64,000 bases of DNA from Paracoccaceae bacterium. Lineage in GTDB: Bacteria > Pseudomonadota > Alphaproteobacteria > Rhodobacterales > Rhodobacteraceae. Position numbers and translations under genes: made by a program. The notes beneath the pieces were generated by a model. It was given only the letters and a program-made list of their open reading frames with translations. It ran no database searches and was not told the DNA's origin. This document shows positions 9,512 through 18,644 of this stretch, in pieces. Within the stretch, counting starts at the first letter, position 1; each line of letters begins with the position of its first letter. The stretch lies in contig JALSKC010000052.1 of the NCBI GenBank assembly GCA_026989055.1, forward strand, positions 1 to 64,000. The letters are read 5' to 3'.

Positions 9512-11128
9512 TCAGATCCGGGCGATGAGCGCCGCCTCGTCCAGCCCCGCCACGGCACCGCTGATCTGGCCGCGCTCCCCGGCCACGCGGGTTGCCACAT
9601 AGCCGTCGGCCACCGCCCCCGGCGCGCCGCGGATCAGCACCGAGGCCGTCAGCAGCACCGCCAGGCGCTCCGTGAACCAGCGCGCCTCGGCTTCGGTCGG
9701 CATCCCCGGCCAGCGCGCGAACTGGGCATCGAGCGCCGCGTCATAGCGCCGATCCGCGCCGCGCGCCGCCTCCAGTTCGGCGCGCAGCGCCTCGACGGCC
9801 AGCGGTTCGCGCGCCAGCGTGCGCAGAACGTCCAGGCAGATCACGTTGCCCGAGCCCTCCCAGATCGAGTTCAGCGGGCTTTCGCGAAACAGCATCGGCA
9901 GCGGCGTGTCCTCGACATAGCCCATGCCGCCCAGCACCTCCATCGCCTCGTAGACCACCACCGGGCAGCGCTTGTTCGACAGGAACTTGGCCAGCGCCAC
10001 CGCGATGCGGGCAAGTGCGCGGCCCTCTTCGGAAGGGTCGTCGAAGGCGCGCGCCACCCGCAGCCCCAGCGCCAGCGCGCCCTCCCAGTCCAGCGCCAGA
10101 TCCGCCAGAACCGCGCGCATCAGCGGCTGGTCGATCAGCCTCTTCTGGAACGCCACCCGCCCCTCGCACCAGCGCTTCGCCTCGGAGAGCGCAGCGCGCA
10201 TCAACCCGGCCGGGGCCATCGCGGTATCCAGCCGGGTGTGGTGCACCATCTCGATGATGGTGCGCACCCCGCGCCCCTCCTCGCCCAGCCGGAAGGCCAG
10301 CGCGCCGGTATATTCGATCTCGGCCGAGGCATTGGCCCGGTTGCCCAGCTTGTCCTTCAGCCGCATCAGGCGGATCGCGTTGCGCTCGCCCTCCAGCCAG
10401 CGCGGCACCAGGAAACAGGTGAGCCCGCCGGGCGCCTGCGCCAGGGTCAGGAAGCCGTCCGACATCGGCGCCGAGCAGAACCACTTGTGCCCCACCAGCC
10501 GGTAGTGCCCGTCGGCCGGTTCCGCCCGCGTGGTGTTGGCGCGCAGATCCGAGCCCCCCTGCTTTTCGGTCATCGCCATGCCCAGGGTCACCGCCGACTT
10601 TTCGTGCACCGGCCGGATCGACGGATCGTAACCGCGCGCGGCCAGCCGCGGCTGCCAGAGCGCCGCCAGATCGGGCGCCGCCGACAGCGTGGGATGGGCG
10701 GCATAGGTCATCGTCATGGGGCAGCACACGCCGGGCTCCACCTGGCTCATCAGATAGACCGTCGCCGCGTGGGTCACATGCCCGCCCGGCGCCCCCTCCC
10801 AGGCGATGGCCGCATAGCCCGCCTCCAGGCCCTCGGCCATCAGCCGGTGCCAGGCGGGGTGGAAATGCACCTCGTCCAGCCGCCGCCCGCCGCGGTCGAA
10901 CAGCACCAGTTCGGGCGGATGCCGGTTGGCCAGCCGTCCCGCCTCGCGCATCTCCACCCGCCCCAGGGTGGCACCGAAGGGCGCCAGCGCACCCTCCTGC
11001 CCGCCCTCGCGGGCCACCGCCTCGCGCAGCGGCGCATCGTCGGCCCAGAGGTTCAGGTCTCCCGGCAGGTCCGGCTGGTTGGCGACCTCGTGCGTGCCCA
11101 ATCTCGCCCTGGGCGGCAGTCCTGTCAT
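9512..11128 (-). CDS. Acyl-CoA dehydrogenase of the AidB type
   Basis: An FAD-dependent acyl-CoA dehydrogenase homologue of 538 residues, matching the length of E. coli AidB (about 540) rather than the usual 380. Recognisable blocks are MAMTEKQGGSDLRANTT (flavin region), VEDTPLPMLFRESPLN and IWEGSGNVICLDVLR, the last two typical of AidB-like proteins with their extra C-terminal domain. AidB itself is a DNA-binding alkylation-response protein with weak dehydrogenase activity; whether this one acts on DNA, lipid or leucine catabolites cannot be read from sequence. The ATG at 11128 has a GGGAGG site eight bases upstream; an in-frame upstream extension runs through a 12-bp tandem repeat and is not conserved. 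Confidence 0.85.
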   Translation of the reverse strand: MTGLPPRARLGTHEVANQPDLPGDLNLWADDAPLREAVAREGGQEGALAPFGATLGRVEMREAGRLANRHPPELVLFDRGGRRLDEVHFHPAWHRLMAEGLEAGYAAIAWEGAPGGHVTHAATVYLMSQVEPGVCCPMTMTYAAHPTLSAAPDLAALWQPRLAARGYDPSIRPVHEKSAVTLGMAMTEKQGGSDLRANTTRAEPADGHYRLVGHKWFCSAPMSDGFLTLAQAPGGLTCFLVPRWLEGERNAIRLMRLKDKLGNRANASAEIEYTGALAFRLGEEGRGVRTIIEMVHHTRLDTAMAPAGLMRAALSEAKRWCEGRVAFQKRLIDQPLMRAVLADLALDWEGALALGLRVARAFDDPSEEGRALARIAVALAKFLSNKRCPVVVYEAMEVLGGMGYVEDTPLPMLFRESPLNSIWEGSGNVICLDVLRTLAREPLAVEALRAELEAARGADRRYDAALDAQFARWPGMPTEAEARWFTERLAVLLTASVLIRGAPGAVADGYVATRVAGERGQISGAVAGLDEAALIARI

Positions 11129-11151
11129 GGCATGGTCCTCCCGGATGCAGG

Positions 11152-11175
11152 ATAACCCGATGCATAACCCGATGC
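11152..11175. repeat. 12-bp perfect tandem duplication
   Basis: ATAACCCGATGC occurs twice head-to-tail immediately upstream of the acyl-CoA dehydrogenase gene, between it and the divergent ftsB-like gene. Confidence 0.95.
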
Positions 11176-11254
11176 ACCGCCCCGCCGGCAATGCTGACGC
11201 AGCGTCGGGCAAGGCCGTGGCAGGCAGAGAAATCCCGTCGAACCGCGTTTTCGG

Positions 11255-11271
11255 GATTCACAGAGCGAATC
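11255..11271. promoter_or_regulatory. Inverted pair of GANTC sites upstream of ftsB
   Basis: GATTC (11255-11259) and GAATC (11267-11271) form an inverted repeat with 7-bp spacing, 56 bp before the ftsB start. GANTC is the target of the alphaproteobacterial cell-cycle methyltransferase CcrM. The pairing could also be an operator for a dimeric regulator. Confidence 0.45.
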
Positions 11272-11326
11272 GCTTGTGCCAAACTATGCGGAAGCCGCAG
11301 GAAAGGCGGCAACGGATGAGGCAGAG

Positions 11327-11629
11327 ATGGCAAGAAACCGCAAAGCCCCGGCCTACGGAATGGCGATCTATGCCCTGTTCATCCTGTCGCTGGGGAGCTA
11401 TTTCGCCTTCGCCAGCGTCCAGGGCGATTTCGGGCTGTTCCGGCGCATCCAGATCGAGGCCGAAAAGCGCGCGCTGGAAGCCGAGCAAGAGCGTCTGATC
11501 CGCGAGGTCGCGACCATGAGGAACAAGACCCGGCGGCTGTCGGACGACTACCTCGACCTCGACCTTCTCGACGAGCGGGCACGCGACATCCTGGGCATGC
11601 TGCGCCCCGACGAGATCGTGATCCGCTGA
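11327..11629 (+). CDS. ftsB: FtsB/DivIC-type septum formation initiator
   Basis: A small bitopic inner-membrane protein of the divisome that bridges FtsQ and FtsL. The 100-residue product has a short positive N-terminus (MARNRKAP), one transmembrane helix (about residues 10-30), and a coiled coil (about 35-75, rich in E, K and R heptads). The C-terminal block DDYLDLDLLDERARDILG matches Rhodobacterales FtsB. The ATG at 11327 is preferred over the frame's upstream ATG at 11276 because it gives the conserved short N-terminus and has GAGG nearby. It precedes pdhA, an arrangement seen in related genomes. Confidence 0.85.
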   Translation: MARNRKAPAYGMAIYALFILSLGSYFAFASVQGDFGLFRRIQIEAEKRALEAEQERLIREVATMRNKTRRLSDDYLDLDLLDERARDILGMLRPDEIVIR

Positions 11630-11754
11630 GCCGCCCTGCACCGCAGCGCGCCGCCGCGGCCGGCTTCAGCCCCGGCGGCACCCGCCTCCGCACCTCCTGA
11701 CGGCATTCGCGCGTTTTTCCGGTCGCCAAGACCGCCGCGCTGTTGTAAAGGGTA

Positions 11755-11768
11755 GTTTAGCGTTAAAC
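11755..11768. promoter_or_regulatory. A+T-rich near-palindrome upstream of pdhA (possible operator)
   Basis: GTTTAGCGTTAAAC is palindromic except for one internal pair, and sits in an unusually A+T-rich patch (11740-11775) about 30 bp before the pdhA start. Its position between a possible -35 (TTGTAA at 11743) and the start codon suggests an operator or promoter element for the pdh operon. The cognate regulator is not known. Confidence 0.45.
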
Positions 11769-11796
11769 AATTACCCCAGCCAGCCAGGAGGAGCAC

Positions 11797-12786
11797 ATGG
11801 CAGCCCGAAAGAAACAGGGAAAGACAGAGCCTTCCGGGGAAGAGCTTCTCGGCTATTACCGCGAGATGCTGCTCATCCGCCGATTCGAGGAAAAGGCCGG
11901 CCAGCTCTACGGCATGGGGCTGATCGGCGGATTCTGCCATCTCTACATCGGCCAGGAGGCGGTCGTCGTCGGGCTCGAAGCCGCGGCGCAGGAGGGCGAC
12001 AAGCGCATCACCTCCTACCGCGACCACGGCCACATGCTGGCCTGCGGCATGGATCCCAGAGGGGTAATGGCGGAACTGACCGGGCGCATCGGCGGCTACT
12101 CCAGGGGCAAGGGCGGGAGCATGCACATGTTTTCCAGGGAAAAGGAGTTCTACGGCGGTCACGGCATCGTCGGCGCCCAGGTGCCGCTGGGGGCCGGGCT
12201 GGCCTTTGCCGACCGCTACCGCGACAACGGCTGCGTGACCTTCACCTATTTCGGCGAGGGCGCCGCCAACCAGGGCCAGGTCTACGAAACCTTCAACATG
12301 GCGGCGCTGTGGAAGCTGCCGGTGGTCTTCGTGATCGAGAACAACCAGTATGCCATGGGCACGGCGCAGAGCCGCTCCACCTCGACCCCGGAGCTTTACA
12401 CGCGCGGCGCGGCCTTCGGCATAAAGGGCGAAACCGTGGACGGCATGGACGTTCTGGCGGTGAAGGCCGCCGGGCTGAAGGCCGCCAGGCACTGCCGCGC
12501 CGGCAAGGGGCCCTACATTCTCGAGGTCAAGACCTATCGCTATCGCGGCCACTCCATGTCGGACCCGGCCAAGTATCGCACCCGCGAGGAGGTGCAGAAG
12601 GTGCGCCAGACCCATGACGCCATCGACCATGTGCGCAATCTTCTGCTCAAGGGGGGGCATGCCTCCGAGGAGGACCTCAAGGCGATCGACAAGGAGGTCA
12701 AGGCGACCGTGAACGAAGCGGCCGAATTCGCCAGGCAAAGCCCCGAGCCGCCGCTCGAGGAACTCTACACCGACATCTACGCCTGA
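11797..12786 (+). CDS. pdhA: Pyruvate dehydrogenase E1 component, alpha subunit
   Basis: With PdhB forms the thiamine-diphosphate-dependent E1 enzyme that decarboxylates pyruvate and acetylates the lipoyl groups of the complex. The 329-residue protein has the TPP motif at 153-183, reading GEGAANQGQ...ENN; most bacterial PdhA have GDG at this place, and the Asp-to-Glu change is conservative and occurs in branched-chain E1-alpha proteins. [16 protein letters not shown] precedes it. A strong AGGAGG site lies before the ATG. It is followed by pdhB after 14 bp. Confidence 0.95.
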   Translation: MAARKKQGKTEPSGEELLGYYREMLLIRRFEEKAGQLYGMGLIGGFCHLYIGQEAVVVGLEAAAQEGDKRITSYRDHGHMLACGMDPRGVMAELTGRIGGYSRGKGGSMHMFSREKEFYGGHGIVGAQVPLGAGLAFADRYRDNGCVTFTYFGEGAANQGQVYETFNMAALWKLPVVFVIENNQYAMGTAQSRSTSTPELYTRGAAFGIKGETVDGMDVLAVKAAGLKAARHCRAGKGPYILEVKTYRYRGHSMSDPAKYRTREEVQKVRQTHDAIDHVRNLLLKGGHASEEDLKAIDKEVKATVNEAAEFARQSPEPPLEELYTDIYA

Positions 12787-12800
12787 GGGAGCACACCGAA

Positions 12801-14234
<1,434 letters not shown>

Positions 14235-14246
14235 GGGAGAGAAGCG

Positions 14247-15569
14247 ATGCCCACGGAAATCCTGATGCCCGCCCTTTCCCCGACGATGGAGGAAGGCACC
14301 CTGGCGAAATGGCTGGTCAAGGAAGGCGACAGGGTGTCGTCGGGCGACCTGCTGGCCGAGATCGAGACCGACAAGGCGACGATGGAATTCGAAGCGGCGG
14401 ACGAAGGCATCGTCGGCAGGCTGCTGGTCGCCGAGGGCACCGAGGGCGTCAAGGTGAACACCCCGATCGCGCTGCTGCTGGAAGAGGGCGAAAGCGCCGA
14501 TGACATCGCCGCCGCGCCCGCCGCCCCACCCCCGGCAGACCCCGCGGCGCAAGCCCCGGCGCCCGGTTCGCAGCCCGGTTCCCAGCCTGCCGCCGCCCCC
14601 GCAGCCCCTGCCCCCGCGTCCCCGCAAGCCACGGACGGGAAACGCATTTTCGCATCCCCCCTGGCGCGACGCATCGCCGCCGACAAGGGGCTGGAGCTGA
14701 GCCGGATCAAGGGCTCGGGCCCGCATGGCCGCATCGTCAAGGCCGATGTTCTTGCCGCCACCGCAACCGCCACGCCTGCGCCCTCTGCAGCGCCGGCGGC
14801 CCCGGCCCCGGCCCCCGCGCCCGCCGCCGCCCCCGCCGGCCCGGCCGCCGAAACCGTGATCGCCATGTATGCCGACCGCGAGTTCGAGGAAATCGCCCTC
14901 GACGGCATGCGCAGGACCATCGCCGCGCGGCTCGGCGAGGCCAAGCAGACCATCCCGCATTTCTACCTGCGCCGCGACATCCTGCTGGACGAACTGCTTG
15001 CACTCCGCTCCCGGATGAACGCGCAGCTGGCCGGGCGCGGGGTGAAACTCTCGGTCAACGATTTCATCATCAAGGCCTGCGCGCTGGCGCTGCAACAGGT
15101 GCCCGCCGCCAACGCCGTCTGGGCCGGCGACCGGATCCTGAAGCTGAAACCCTCGGACGTGGCGGTGGCCGTCGCCATCGAGGGCGGGCTGTTCACCCCG
15201 GTGCTGCGCGACGCCGAGAGCCGCTCGCTCTCGTCGCTCTCGGCGGAAATGAAGGACCTGGCCGCGCGCGCCCGCGAACGCAAGCTTGCCCCCCATGAAT
15301 ACCAGGGCGGAAGCTTCGCCATCTCCAACCTCGGGATGTTCGGCATCGACAATTTCGATGCCGTCATCAACCCTCCGCACGGCGCGATCCTGGCGGTCGG
15401 CGCCGGGGTGAAGAAGCCGGTGGTCGGCCCGGATGGCGAACTGGCAGTGGCCACGGTGATGAGCGTGACGCTGTCGGTGGATCACCGGGTGATCGACGGC
15501 GCCCTTGGCGCCGAGCTTCTGGCCGCGATCAAGTCCAACCTGGAAAACCCGCTGGCGATGCTGGCCTGA
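14247..15569 (+). CDS. pdhC: Dihydrolipoamide acetyltransferase (pyruvate dehydrogenase E2)
   Basis: Core subunit of the pyruvate dehydrogenase complex, transferring acetyl groups from lipoate to CoA. The 440-residue protein has one lipoyl domain (1-85, K43), an Ala/Pro linker, the peripheral-subunit-binding domain (about 132-170, [20 protein letters not shown]), a second linker and the catalytic domain with DHRVIDG (H413, D417) near the C-terminus. The lipoyl domain is nearly identical to that of PdhB. The gene for E3 (lpd) is not in this window. The stop is only 14 bp from that of the convergent next gene. Confidence 0.96.
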   Translation: MPTEILMPALSPTMEEGTLAKWLVKEGDRVSSGDLLAEIETDKATMEFEAADEGIVGRLLVAEGTEGVKVNTPIALLLEEGESADDIAAAPAAPPPADPAAQAPAPGSQPGSQPAAAPAAPAPASPQATDGKRIFASPLARRIAADKGLELSRIKGSGPHGRIVKADVLAATATATPAPSAAPAAPAPAPAPAAAPAGPAAETVIAMYADREFEEIALDGMRRTIAARLGEAKQTIPHFYLRRDILLDELLALRSRMNAQLAGRGVKLSVNDFIIKACALALQQVPAANAVWAGDRILKLKPSDVAVAVAIEGGLFTPVLRDAESRSLSSLSAEMKDLAARARERKLAPHEYQGGSFAISNLGMFGIDNFDAVINPPHGAILAVGAGVKKPVVGPDGELAVATVMSVTLSVDHRVIDGALGAELLAAIKSNLENPLAMLA

Positions 15570-15583
15570 GCGGATCGGGCGGT

Positions 15584-16789
15584 TCAGCGACGCAGCGCAA
15601 GGTCGATCCGGCCGATATTGAGGCTGTAGCTCACCGTATTGCCGGCCGCCGTGAACCAAAGGCGCGTGCCCGTGTCATCGGCCGGGATCATCGCGCCGAT
15701 GTAGCCGCCCGGGAACTGCCCCACCCGCGCCCAGGGCCCCCAGGGCTCCGGTGCCTCGAACAGCGAACCCGCCTCGACGATCCCGACCCGGCCGCGCGCG
15801 CCGAGGGTTCCTGCCGGGGCAAACCCGGTGAAGCCCGAAAAGAACAGATAGCGCCCGGCGCCCCTGTGATACATGGCCGAACCCTGGATCATGGTGGCCA
15901 GGCCTTCAAGCGCCCGGGCGCGGCTCTGCTCGGTCGTCCAGACCGGTCGGCCGCCGGCATCAAGGCCGGCAAAATACCGCCACGCGCCGTAATCCAGCAC
16001 CTTCTCCCGCGGCACCCGCGCCAGGAACACCTCCTGCAGGTGCATGTTGTCAACGTCGATCTCGTTGCGGAGTCCGTATCCGTAGACATATTCGCCCGGC
16101 CCGCGTGCATCCTGCAGCAAGGCGATCACGCGAAACGGACTGTGACGCCCCCAGGGGCTGGCCCCGATTTCGCGCCAGTTGCGACCGCGGTCGTCGGAAA
16201 CCGCCAGAAACCCGCGCCGCGGGCGCGCCGATGGCTCGTGCAGGTGCATCACCAGCCGGTCACGCAGAAACAGCAGGCTCGACGGTTTCACGTCGCGTCC
16301 ATCCGCCTCGCGACCGGTCGGCAGATGCCGCGAGCGCAGGCACTGATCGACGCCCCTGCACGACCGCAGGTCGGGCAGCGGGCCCTTCAGGGCCACGACA
16401 CCGGCTCGGGTGTAGGGGCACAGCGGATAGCGCCGGCCGGCGCTGCAATCGAACACGCCGCAGAAATCCTCGTTCTCTCCGCCATAGGCTTCCTCGACGC
16501 TCAGGCGCGGCACGTCGGACATCCGTTCCGGCGGCCACCAGTCAAGCCCCTCGACCGGCAGGCAGTCGCTCAGGCCGGAACCGTCGCCGAAGGCCAGATA
16601 CAGCCGCCCGTCCGGCCCGGCTGTCGCCGGCCACAGATCGCCGAGGATGGGAACCGGGTGAAAGCCGGAAAATGCGATGGAAGAAATACGGCAATCGGAA
16701 CACTCGGCGATTGCGGGCTCGCCTCCCGACAGCCTGCCGGCCATGCCGGCCAGAACCAATGCCGCAACCAGCCAGCCCGCCAGGCTCAT
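15584..16789 (-). CDS. Exported DUF4185-like (beta-propeller-type) protein
   Basis: A 401-residue protein with an N-terminal signal sequence (positive MSLAGW followed by a hydrophobic stretch to about residue 18, and possibly a longer start at a GTG 33 bp upstream giving KK...RR before it). The mature part contains WPATAGPDGRLYLAFGDGSG and RVPREKVLDYGAWRYFAGLDAGG, which resemble the DUF4185 family of secreted, probably carbohydrate-active, propeller proteins. Several cysteines suggest periplasmic or extracellular disulfides. Substrate unknown. It lies 68 bp downstream of cysE on the same strand. Confidence 0.6.
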   Translation of the reverse strand: MSLAGWLVAALVLAGMAGRLSGGEPAIAECSDCRISSIAFSGFHPVPILGDLWPATAGPDGRLYLAFGDGSGLSDCLPVEGLDWWPPERMSDVPRLSVEEAYGGENEDFCGVFDCSAGRRYPLCPYTRAGVVALKGPLPDLRSCRGVDQCLRSRHLPTGREADGRDVKPSSLLFLRDRLVMHLHEPSARPRRGFLAVSDDRGRNWREIGASPWGRHSPFRVIALLQDARGPGEYVYGYGLRNEIDVDNMHLQEVFLARVPREKVLDYGAWRYFAGLDAGGRPVWTTEQSRARALEGLATMIQGSAMYHRGAGRYLFFSGFTGFAPAGTLGARGRVGIVEAGSLFEAPEPWGPWARVGQFPGGYIGAMIPADDTGTRLWFTAAGNTVSYSLNIGRIDLALRR

Positions 16790-16857
16790 GCGTCGTCCCG
16801 TTTCCGCCTTCTTTCCCGTCACTCCTGACGACCGTTCAGCCGCCCGGCGAGGCCGGC

Positions 16858-17667
16858 TCAGACCTGGTCGGCCAGAAGCTGGTCCATCTCGACCGAAGGG
16901 TGGGAACACCCGGCCTCGCCGACAATGCGCGCCGGCACCCCGGCCACCGTCTTGCAGGGCGGAACATCCTTCAGCACCACCGAACCGGCGGCGATCCGGC
17001 TGCACTTGCCGACCCGGATGTTGCCGAGCACCTTCGCGCCGGCCCCGATCAGCACCCCGTCGCCGATTTTCGGATGACGGTCGCTCTGTTCCTTGCCGGT
17101 GCCGCCCAGCGTCACCGCATGCAGCATCGACACGTTGTCGCCGACGACAGCCGTTTCCCCGATCACGATCGAATGGGCGTGATCCATCATGATCCCCTTG
17201 CCCAGCCGCGCCGCGGGGTGAATGTCCACCCCGAACCGCTCTGAGGCCCGCATCTGGAAGAAATAGGCCAGGTCCCTGCGCCCCTTCCGCCAGAGGTGGT
17301 GCGCGATTCGATGCGCCTGGATCGCCTGAAAACCCTTGAAGAAAAGAAGCGGCTGGATGTAGCGCTGGCAGGCCGGGTCGCGTTCGTGCACCGCAACGAT
17401 GTCGGCCCGCGCCGCCTCGCCCAGCGCCGGATCGTCCCGATAGGCGGCATCCGCGATCTCGCGCACCAGCTGCTCGCTCATCTCCCCCGAAGCCAGCTTC
17501 TGCGCGACCCGGAAGGCCAGGGCACATTCCAGCGTATCGTGGTGCAGAACGCTGGCATGCACCAGCCCGCCCATCAGCGGCTCTTCCTCAACCGTGCGAA
17601 GCCCCTCGTTGCGGATCCTCTCCCAGACCGGATCGACTTCGGCCAGTTTCTTGCGCGTTTCGCCCAT
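16858..17667 (-). CDS. cysE: Serine O-acetyltransferase
   Basis: Catalyses acetyl-CoA plus L-serine to O-acetylserine, the first step of cysteine synthesis. The 269-residue protein has the N-terminal helical SATase domain and a C-terminal left-handed beta-helix of hexapeptide repeats. Catalytic residues are D148 (VDIHPAAR) and H163 (MDHAHS), followed by VTLGGTGKEQSDRHPK. cysE next to the distal end of the GTA cluster is, to my knowledge, a recurrent arrangement in Rhodobacterales. Confidence 0.95.
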   Translation of the reverse strand: MGETRKKLAEVDPVWERIRNEGLRTVEEEPLMGGLVHASVLHHDTLECALAFRVAQKLASGEMSEQLVREIADAAYRDDPALGEAARADIVAVHERDPACQRYIQPLLFFKGFQAIQAHRIAHHLWRKGRRDLAYFFQMRASERFGVDIHPAARLGKGIMMDHAHSIVIGETAVVGDNVSMLHAVTLGGTGKEQSDRHPKIGDGVLIGAGAKVLGNIRVGKCSRIAAGSVVLKDVPPCKTVAGVPARIVGEAGCSHPSVEMDQLLADQV

Positions 17668-17824
17668 GGCTGTTCCTCCTGCGGCAGGAACATCCTACAG
17701 CAGGCGGCGCGGGCAGACAAAGCACAATCGGCGGAGGGTTCGCGGGCACAACCGCATGATGGCCCGGCGCGCATGGCGCTTTCGGCCGGCAGGCGCGCGG
17801 CCAGCCCCCGCCGGAAAGGGCGGC

Positions 17825-17923
17825 GGACGCACGGACGCACGGACGCACGGACGCACGGACGCACGGACGCACGGACGCACGGACGCACGGACGCACGGAC
17901 GCACGGACGCACGGACGCACGGA
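17825..17923. repeat. Octamer tandem repeat, 12 perfect copies
   Basis: The unit GGACGCAC is repeated 12 times without a mismatch from 17825 to 17920, followed by a partial GGA. It occupies the spacer between the 5' end of cysE and the DUF2793 gene that closes the GTA cluster. Because eight is not a multiple of three, all frames cycle through the same motif and remain open, which explains the spurious open frames here. Confidence 0.98.
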
Positions 17924-17936
17924 GAGGCGTGCCGAC

Positions 17937-18644
17937 TCAGCCCGGAATGTCAAGCCGCCACAGATGCACAGCCAGACGAAGGCCGCCGGCGGCGAAATCG
18001 CCGCCCTCGCCTGTCAGAAGCAGATCGGTATTGCTGTAATAGGCCAGGGGAGAGGAAGTCAGCCCCCGAAGGAAGGATCCCTGCGCCAGCCCGAGCCCGC
18101 TGCCATAACGGTTGTCCGAGCCGGGCACCCCGATCCGCCAGGAGGTCAGCGTTCCGCTGATCGCCGTCGTCACCCGCCCCGTCACCCCCAGCACCACCGT
18201 GCCGGCGGGCAGCGCGGCGGGCAGCGTGTCGGTGGCTCCGGCACTCAGCACGTGATCGATCTCGATCACCTCATGGCGGGTCGCGGCAGCATTGGGCGAA
18301 AGCGCCAGCGCCCCGAAGACCCAGCCGCTGCCGTCATGCAGCGCCCGCGTGCTGCGATCGGCCACATATGCCGCCCAGCCCCGCTGCGGGGGCACGAAAA
18401 CCCAGCCCCCGTTGGCCCGGATCGCGATTTCTCCGTCATGGCCGGCCCATTCGTTCACCCCGCCCGCGGCCACGCCGTAGCAGGCACCCTCGGCCACGGC
18501 TGCCGGCGGCGCCGTCAGATCCACCGACAGCAGGACAAGCTGCACCGTTCCATCCAGGCGAATCAGCGCATCATTCACCGTCACGTGCTTTTGCGCCTGC
18601 GCCGCCTGCAGCAGGGGAAGTCCGAGATTTGCAGTCGTGCTCAT
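17937..18644 (-). CDS. DUF2793-domain protein at the end of the GTA cluster
   Basis: A 235-residue protein. The N-terminal MSTTANLGLPLLQAAQAQKHVTVNDALIRLD is the hallmark of DUF2793, found in phage and GTA fibre or spike proteins of alphaproteobacteria. The C-terminal half (about 120-235, beta-rich, VIGVTGRVTTAISGTLTSWRIG style) looks like a receptor-binding or carbohydrate-binding module. It overlaps g15 by 4 bp, so it belongs to the same transcript. In R. capsulatus, spike genes sit at another locus. I infer an adhesin or head-spike role, not proven by sequence. Confidence 0.75.
   Translation of the reverse strand: MSTTANLGLPLLQAAQAQKHVTVNDALIRLDGTVQLVLLSVDLTAPPAAVAEGACYGVAAGGVNEWAGHDGEIAIRANGGWVFVPPQRGWAAYVADRSTRALHDGSGWVFGALALSPNAAATRHEVIEIDHVLSAGATDTLPAALPAGTVVLGVTGRVTTAISGTLTSWRIGVPGSDNRYGSGLGLAQGSFLRGLTSSPLAYYSNTDLLLTGEGGDFAAGGLRLAVHLWRLDIPG

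Noticed and set aside
17825-17923. CRISPR array
   Set aside because: Eight-base units without spacers are a simple tandem repeat. No cas genes are nearby.
17574-18160. Open frames encoding long RTHGRTDA-type repeats
   Set aside because: They result only from the octamer tandem array, which stays open in every frame. No flanking sequence in these frames resembles a protein.
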